DNA from: JBBPZA01 sp963728925
GTDB lineage: Bacteria > Actinomycetota > Thermoleophilia > Solirubrobacterales > Solirubrobacteraceae
Length of the DNA: 35,742 bases
Direction: 5' to 3'
NCBI GenBank assembly: GCA_963728925.1
Contig: CAVSMB010000027.1
Location: 1 to 35,742, forward strand
How positions within the stretch are numbered: position 1 is the first letter of the stretch; each line of letters opens with the position of its first letter. Below, one piece after another: positions 31,319-35,742 of the stretch. The notes below the pieces were generated by a model that did not search any database, was not told where the DNA came from, and saw nothing but the letters and a program-made list of their open reading frames with translations. A program made the position numbers and the translations under genes.

Positions 31319-31352
31319 CGGCCCGGGACGGTCGCTGCTAACCGGCGGGCCG
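31319..31352 (+). terminator. Weak hairpin after the transaldolase gene
   Basis: CGGCCCG (31319-31325) can pair with CGGGCCG (31346-31352) across a 20-nt loop immediately after the stop. The long loop makes it weak. The remaining ~180 bases to the next gene show no other feature. Confidence 0.25.
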
Positions 31353-31536
31353 CAGGTAGAAGACCTCAGAAGCGACGTCCTCGGAGGCGTCCAACCCGCT
31401 CACGAAGGCCCGGACTCTGCGGCCGCGTCTCCTCAGCGCGCTCTCGCTGACCGGCTGGCACCCCCTGTGACCCGTGGGGACGCACTCCTCGAGGCGCGGC
31501 TTGCCGCCGGACGTTCCAGGACGGCATGATGCAAGG

Positions 31537-34062
31537 GTGACCCGCAATGCGCTGGCCACTCTGACCGGACGGACGCTGGTCGTGTGCGGCGTCGCCGGGC
31601 TCGTGGCGGCCGTCGTCATCGGCCTCATGATCAGCACGCTGGTCGCGCAGCGCTCCACGAACGAGCGAGTGCGCCACTCCGAGGTCGTGCTGCGCACCGC
31701 GCTCGCCGCCGAGAAGGCGCTGATCGACGTCGAGTCCGGCCAGCGTGCGTTCGTCATCGCGAGGCGAGAGCCCTTTCTCGAGTCGTGGCGCTCGGGCGTG
31801 CGCGTCGCGCCCTTGCAGATGCGCAGGCTTCGCGCGATGGTCGCCGACAATGCGGGACAGGAGGCCCGGGCGCGGGCGATCCAGGCCCGCCTGCAGCGCC
31901 ATCTCGCCGGGTACTCGCGGCCGCTGGTGGCGACCGCCCGGCGCGATCCGGCCCGTGCTCGGGCCGTCGTCGCCACCGCCGAAGGCAAGCGTCAGGTCGA
32001 CGCGCTGCGCGAGCGCTTCGGCGCGTTCATCGGCGCCGAACGGCGCCTGCTCACGGCGCGCACCCGGCGCGCCGACGACCAGGCGGGCCGGGCGATCGCC
32101 CTCGCCGTGGCCGGGCTGATCGCGCTCCTGCTCGCGGTGGCCGCCGCGGCCGTCGCCATGTCGCGCTACGTGACCGTCCCGCTGCAGCGGCTGACGGGGG
32201 CGGTGGAGCAGGTGGCGGGCGGCGACCTGTCGGTCAGGGTCCCGCGACAGGGCGCGGCCGAGGTCGGCCGGCTGTCGGCGGCGTTCGACGGCATGGCCGT
32301 CGGCCTGTCCGAGACACGAGCCGAGCTGCGAAGCCGCTACGACGAGCTCGAGCGGATCAGTGGAACGAGCACGGCGCTGCTCGACACCGTCTTCACGCAG
32401 GCGCCGATCGGGCTCGCCGTCCTGGACGAGCAGCTTCGCTTCGTCCGCATCAACGACACCCTGGCCCAGATCGACGGCCTGCCGACCGACGACCACCTCG
32501 GGCTGACCGTCGCCGAGCTGCTTCCCGACCTCGACGCCGGGGTGACGCGCGGCCTGCGGAGCGTCCTGGACTCCGGGCGACCTGTCATCGACGTCGAGAT
32601 CGCGGGCGAGACGCCGGCGCAGCCGGGCGAGGAGCGCTTCTGGCGGGCGAGCTACTACCCCATCCGCCCCTCCGGGCGCCGTCCGATCGGCGTCGGGCTC
32701 ATCGTGGTCGAGATCACCGAGGAGCGCCGGCTGCGCGCGGAGCGCGAGCGACTGCAGGGCCTCGAGCGGCTGGCCGCCAGGAGGACGGCGCGGCTCGCCG
32801 CGCTCGCGGCGGCGCTGACCGGCGCGGTGAGCACCCGCGACGTCTCGCAGGTGATGGTCGACGAGGGCACCGAGGCGGCCGAGGGAGTGGCGGCGATGGT
32901 GATGCTGGTCGACGAAGAGGCCGGGCCGCTCGAGCTGGCGGCACTCGCCGGCTATGACGAGGCCGACGCCCTGCAGTGGCGAGAGGTCGCGCGCGATGCG
33001 CCGCTCCCCCTCGCCGACGCGGTCCGCGACGAGACGGTCCTGACCTTCCCCGACCGGGCGGCTCTGCTGGCCTCCTATCCGCAGCTCGCCGACCGGCTCA
33101 CGTCCCCGGAGCACCGCGCCTGGTTCGTGGCTCCGCTGCGCGGGCAGGACCGGCTCTGGGGGGCGGTGCTCTACGCCTTCGCTGACGCTGTCGAGGGACC
33201 GCAGCACCCCGGCTTCTCGCTCAGGGCGGTCGTGGCCCTGGGAAGCCAGGCGCTCGATCGCGCCGCCCGCTACGAGCGCGAGCGCGAGATCGCCCACACG
33301 CTGCAGCAGAGTCTGCTCCCCGCCCGGCTGCCGGACCTGCCCGGGCTCGAGCTTTCCGCGCTGTACCGCGCCGCGGGGCTCGGCAACGAGGTCGGCGGCG
33401 ACTTCTACGACGTCTTCGTCGCGGGCGACGGGCGGGTGCTGATAACGATGGGCGACGTGCAGGGAAAGGGACCGGCGGCGGCCGCGGTGACGGCCCTCGT
33501 GCGCCACAGCCTGCGGGCCGAGGCCATGCACGACTCAGACCCGACGCGCCTGCTCGAGGGGCTCAACCGGACACTGCGCCGCGAGGACTCCGACCGCTTC
33601 TGCACCGTGGCGCTGGCCGCCGTCGACCGCCGGCCCGACGGCCTGCGGGTGACGATCGCGTGCGGAGGGCATCCGGCGCCGATCCTCACCCAGCCCGACA
33701 CCGCGGCGCGGCTCAGCGTGTGCCACGGCACCCTCCTCGGCCTGCTCGACGAGGTCGAGATCGACGACGACGTGGTCGACCTGGCACCGGGCGACGGGCT
33801 GGTGCTCTACACCGACGGCCTGCTCGACGCCCGCGCTCCGACCACGACGCTTGGCCCCGACGACCTCGCGGCGGCGCTGGAACCGGGTCCCCCGCTGCCG
33901 GCCGATGCCGTCGTCCGCCGCCTGCACGCGTACGCCCTCCCGGAGGGCGCTCCCGGTCGCGACGACATCGCGATCGTGTGCCTCCGCGTCCCGACGTCAG
34001 ACCAGGCTGAGCCGGTGCGGCCGCGAGGCGCCGCGACGACGGGCCTTCCCGCACCGGCCTGA
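31537..34062 (+). CDS. Membrane sensor: CHASE3-HAMP-PAS-GAF-SpoIIE (PP2C) phosphatase
   Basis: An 841-residue sensor phosphatase. Order: TM1 (about 11-34), extracytoplasmic helical CHASE3-type region (35-180, 'ALIDVESGQRAFVIARREPF'), TM2 (about 185-208), HAMP (208-260, 'VPLQRLTGAVEQVAGGDLSV'), PAS (about 281-395, 'APIGLAVLDEQLRFVRINDT'), GAF (about 420-570) and SpoIIE/RsbU PP2C domain (about 589-820). The metal-binding Asp residues are in 'NEVGGDFYDVF', 'ITMGDVQGKGPAAAAV', 'TDGLLDAR' and 'GRDDIAIVCLRV'. Such proteins dephosphorylate anti-anti-sigma factors and thereby switch alternative sigma factors. No partner anti-sigma gene is adjacent. GTG 31537 immediately precedes TM1. Confidence 0.92.
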   Translation: MTRNALATLTGRTLVVCGVAGLVAAVVIGLMISTLVAQRSTNERVRHSEVVLRTALAAEKALIDVESGQRAFVIARREPFLESWRSGVRVAPLQMRRLRAMVADNAGQEARARAIQARLQRHLAGYSRPLVATARRDPARARAVVATAEGKRQVDALRERFGAFIGAERRLLTARTRRADDQAGRAIALAVAGLIALLLAVAAAAVAMSRYVTVPLQRLTGAVEQVAGGDLSVRVPRQGAAEVGRLSAAFDGMAVGLSETRAELRSRYDELERISGTSTALLDTVFTQAPIGLAVLDEQLRFVRINDTLAQIDGLPTDDHLGLTVAELLPDLDAGVTRGLRSVLDSGRPVIDVEIAGETPAQPGEERFWRASYYPIRPSGRRPIGVGLIVVEITEERRLRAERERLQGLERLAARRTARLAALAAALTGAVSTRDVSQVMVDEGTEAAEGVAAMVMLVDEEAGPLELAALAGYDEADALQWREVARDAPLPLADAVRDETVLTFPDRAALLASYPQLADRLTSPEHRAWFVAPLRGQDRLWGAVLYAFADAVEGPQHPGFSLRAVVALGSQALDRAARYEREREIAHTLQQSLLPARLPDLPGLELSALYRAAGLGNEVGGDFYDVFVAGDGRVLITMGDVQGKGPAAAAVTALVRHSLRAEAMHDSDPTRLLEGLNRTLRREDSDRFCTVALAAVDRRPDGLRVTIACGGHPAPILTQPDTAARLSVCHGTLLGLLDEVEIDDDVVDLAPGDGLVLYTDGLLDARAPTTTLGPDDLAAALEPGPPLPADAVVRRLHAYALPEGAPGRDDIAIVCLRVPTSDQAEPVRPRGAATTGLPAPA

Positions 34063-34209
34063 AACCCTCCGGCCCCCGGGGGCCCCAGTGCAGCGAGTTG
34101 AGACGGATCCGCTCGCGGCGGCGGTAAACTCTGGGTCGCGGCCGTCGGGACTCTCGTCCTCTGCCCCTTGCGAACGCATCTTCCAGCGGAGAGGACAGGA
34201 AGGATCGGC

Positions 34210-34395
34210 ATGTCAGACCAGGTCAGGCGTGACCAGAACGCCCATCGCATCTCCAACGAGAACGCGAAGCGCCATCAGGAGGCGATCCAGGACGTCGCCC
34301 GGCGCAACGAGGCCGCGCACAAGGAGGCCAAGAAGGCGCGCGCGGCGTCCGACCGTCTGAAGGTCGAGCTCCGCCGCCGGTCAGAGCTGGTCTGA
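34210..34395 (+). CDS. Small basic helical protein
   Basis: A 61-residue, strongly charged protein ('DQNAHRISNENAKRHQEAIQ', then 'RRNEAAHKEAKKARAASDRL'). It is predicted to be one or two long amphipathic helices with many Lys/Arg. ATG 34210 has an AGGAAGGA ribosome-binding site. No membrane segment or named domain. The nearby palindrome at 34071-34084 (14 bases, zero spacer) may end the upstream transcript. Nucleic-acid binding is possible but not shown. Confidence 0.7.
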   Translation: MSDQVRRDQNAHRISNENAKRHQEAIQDVARRNEAAHKEAKKARAASDRLKVELRRRSELV

Positions 34396-34498
34396 CGCAG
34401 CCGTTCGGCACGGCAAGCGTCGCCGGCCTCAGTTGTTGGCGCGCCGGCATTCACTTGGCGTTGGCGCGGCAGGAGCCGGTGTCTCGGGAGGAGGGGCG

Positions 34499-35032
34499 AT
34501 GCGTCTGCGGTGGGTCCTGGTTGTGGCGGTTGTCTTGGTCACGGGTGCGCTTCCTGCCGTGGCGGCCGGGAAGCCGTACACGGTGCAGCGACCGCAGGCG
34601 ATCTCTGCGCCGAGCCCGTTCGCGGGCGGCTGTCCGGGGGCGCAGTTGGATGAGACGCGCATCGCCGGCGCCGAGATCGAGCCGGCGATCACGGTCAATC
34701 CTGCTGACCCGCGCAACATCGTCGCGACGTGGCAGCAGGACGTCGCCCGCGGTGTCGCACGCAGCGACCTGATCGGGACCTCGCGCGATGGCGGACGGAC
34801 GTGGGAGCGCGTGACGATCCCCGGCCTCTCGCGTTGCACGGGCGGCAGCTTCGATTCGGCCACGGACCCGTGGCTCTCGGCCGGCCCGGACGGCACCGTG
34901 TACTTCAGCGGCGCGGCCCTCTCGCTCTCGGCCGATCCTCCGCCGGCCGCCCTCCTCGCGAGCCGCTCGCGGAACCGTGGGCGCAGCTGGTCGCCCGTCG
35001 TCCCGTTCGCCGGGCCCAGTCCTAGCGGGTAA
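34499..35032 (+). pseudogene. Secreted sialidase/BNR-repeat-type protein, truncated at 3' end
   Basis: From ATG 34499 (GGAGGAGGGG just before it) the gene encodes 177 residues: signal peptide 'RLRWVLVVAVVLVTGALPAV', then 'EPAITVNPADPRNIVATWQQ', 'GTSRDGGRTWERVTIPGLSR', 'DSATDPWLSAGPDGTVYFSG' and 'SRSRNRGRSWSPVVPFAGPS'. The Asp-box 'S-x-D-G-G-x-T-W' is a BNR/sialidase blade motif. Complete proteins of this type are about twice as long and continue after 'GPSPSG' with a 'FNDK' type segment. Here a stop follows at once, where the sequence turns into the IS1634-like element. It is best read as the 5' half of an exo-sialidase-like gene interrupted by insertion. Confidence 0.75.
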
Positions 35033-35742
35033 GCCAGATCTCGAGAAATGAGCGGCTCTCGTCCTCACCGCTGGGGACCAGCTATGAACCGCAGGTACGC
35101 TGACAGTTCTGTCCAACGGCCTGTCCAACGAGACCATCCCAGGCCATAGGACGTGATGCGGCGTCCTCATGCGCACGGCCGGAGAGGATGTCCCGGTCGT
35201 CGTGGAACTTCGGTGACGGTCGGGGTGTGGTCGTCAGTTGGTGGTGACGATACGGTGAGGACGGCCTGCGCGCCGGCGCGCCGCACGGGTTCGACTTCGT
35301 GCGGGCGCCGGAGTCGGGCGGCCCGCATGTGGTCGGGGAGCTGTGGGCGCAGTTGGGGATCGGGCGGGCGATCGCGCGTGTCGCTGGCGGCGGCCGCGGC
35401 CGCTCGGGGGTCGAGCGGGCGATCTTCACGATGGTCTGGCAGCGCTGCCTGGAGCCGGCGTCAAAGCTCGAGGCGACGCTCTGGGTCGGGCGTGACGTCG
35501 TGATCGACGGCGTCGACGGCGTCTCTGACGACCAGCTGTATCGCGCGATGGACTTCCTGCTTGAGTGCGCGGAGCGCGTGCAGGAGTCGGTGTTCTTCAG
35601 CGTCGCGCACCTGCTCAACCTCGAGGTCGACGTCGTCTTCTTCGACACCACCTCGACCTACTTCGAGATCGACGTCGAGGACCCCAGCGATGACGACGAT
35701 GACGGTCCCGACGCCGGCGACGGGCCGTTGCGGCGCCTCGGT
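35030..35742 (+). mobile_element. IS1634-family-like insertion element, left part (runs off window)
   Basis: Sequence right of ~35030 breaks the BNR gene and carries a transposase gene. The first ~215 bases have no clear coding sequence; they contain two copies of CTGTCCAACG at about 35111 and 35123. The left terminus is placed only by the loss of BNR similarity; inverted repeats cannot be checked because the right end is outside the window. Confidence 0.6.
35248..35742 (+). CDS. IS1634/IS4-superfamily transposase, 5' incomplete and 3' open at window edge
   Basis: The frame encodes 'GGPHVVGELWAQLGIGRAIA', 'VERAIFTMVWQRCLEPASKL', 'VSDDQLYRAMDFLLECAERV' and 'LLNLEVDVVFFDTTSTYFEI', the last carrying the first catalytic Asp of the DDE transposase. 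It continues to the end of the window with 'GDGPLRRLG', just before the 'HSKDHRPDLPQ' type segment of this family. A TGA lies in frame at 35245 and no start codon follows before 35299, so the usual ~100-residue N-terminal domain is absent or frameshifted. The element is therefore probably not autonomous as read. Confidence 0.85.

Noticed and set aside
34071..34084. 14-base palindrome GGCCCCCGGGGGCC as a terminator
   Set aside because: With no spacer it can form only a 5-bp stem and there is no T-tract; in DNA of this GC content such a palindrome is weak evidence.
35082..35651. Minus-strand 189-residue frame in the IS element
   Set aside because: Antisense of the recognisable transposase; Ser/Thr/Pro-rich with no family features.
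1..35742. CRISPR arrays, tRNA or rRNA genes
   Set aside because: No regularly spaced repeats, cloverleaf-like sequence or rRNA-conserved segments were seen by eye on either strand.

Overview
This window looks like chromosomal DNA from a very GC-rich actinobacterium. The closest fit is the deep-branching Thermoleophilia/Solirubrobacterales type (Conexibacter or Solirubrobacter-like). That placement is inferred from strong G/C bias at third codon positions, frequent GTG starts, DUF2277 and DUF2752 proteins, an ECF42 sigma factor with a DGPF-domain partner, and a eukaryote-type UGPase. No rRNA, tRNA, CRISPR array or phage module was seen.

Layout. 0-6 kb: regulators and stress or membrane proteins (PucR-type regulator, LysR regulator, a frameshifted sigma-70 factor, an HdeD-like protein, a coiled-coil protein, DUF1003, DUF1345) and a thiolase remnant. 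6-10 kb: a secreted zincin-like protein, DUF2752 and DUF4190 membrane proteins, then a YCII/DGPF protein and ECF42 sigma factor behind a recognisable ECF42-type promoter. 10-14 kb: UGPase, a TVP38/DedA-like membrane protein, two small minus-strand ORFs and a secreted PI-PLC-like protein. 13.7-16.7 kb: a minus-strand operon of GNAT acetyltransferase, ThDP-dependent enzyme and metal-dependent cyclase. Divergent from it, 16.8-20.3 kb holds two tandem, homologous, unrecognised proteins of about 580 residues; this is the most novel-looking part. 20.3-24 kb: a SCO1/TlpA copper-thiol operon, a MOSC protein, a broken TetR gene, an SDR oxidoreductase, DUF2277 and a broken cupredoxin. 24-28 kb: a phytoene desaturase-like oxidoreductase, an HD protein, a universal stress protein and a YcaQ/AlkX-like DNA glycosylase. 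28-31.3 kb: a transketolase-transaldolase operon of the non-oxidative pentose phosphate pathway. 31.5-35.7 kb: a membrane sensor with a SpoIIE-type PP2C output, a small basic protein, and a sialidase/BNR-type secreted protein cut off where an IS1634-like element begins; the element runs off the right edge.

A recurring oddity is that several genes (sigma-70, small Cys-rich protein, SCO1 N-terminus, cupredoxin twice, universal stress protein) each become continuous if one G or C is restored to a short run. The same direction of error in every case suggests lost bases in the assembly rather than independent gene decay. The TetR and thiolase remnants and the IS-truncated BNR gene cannot be repaired this way and look like true degradation.
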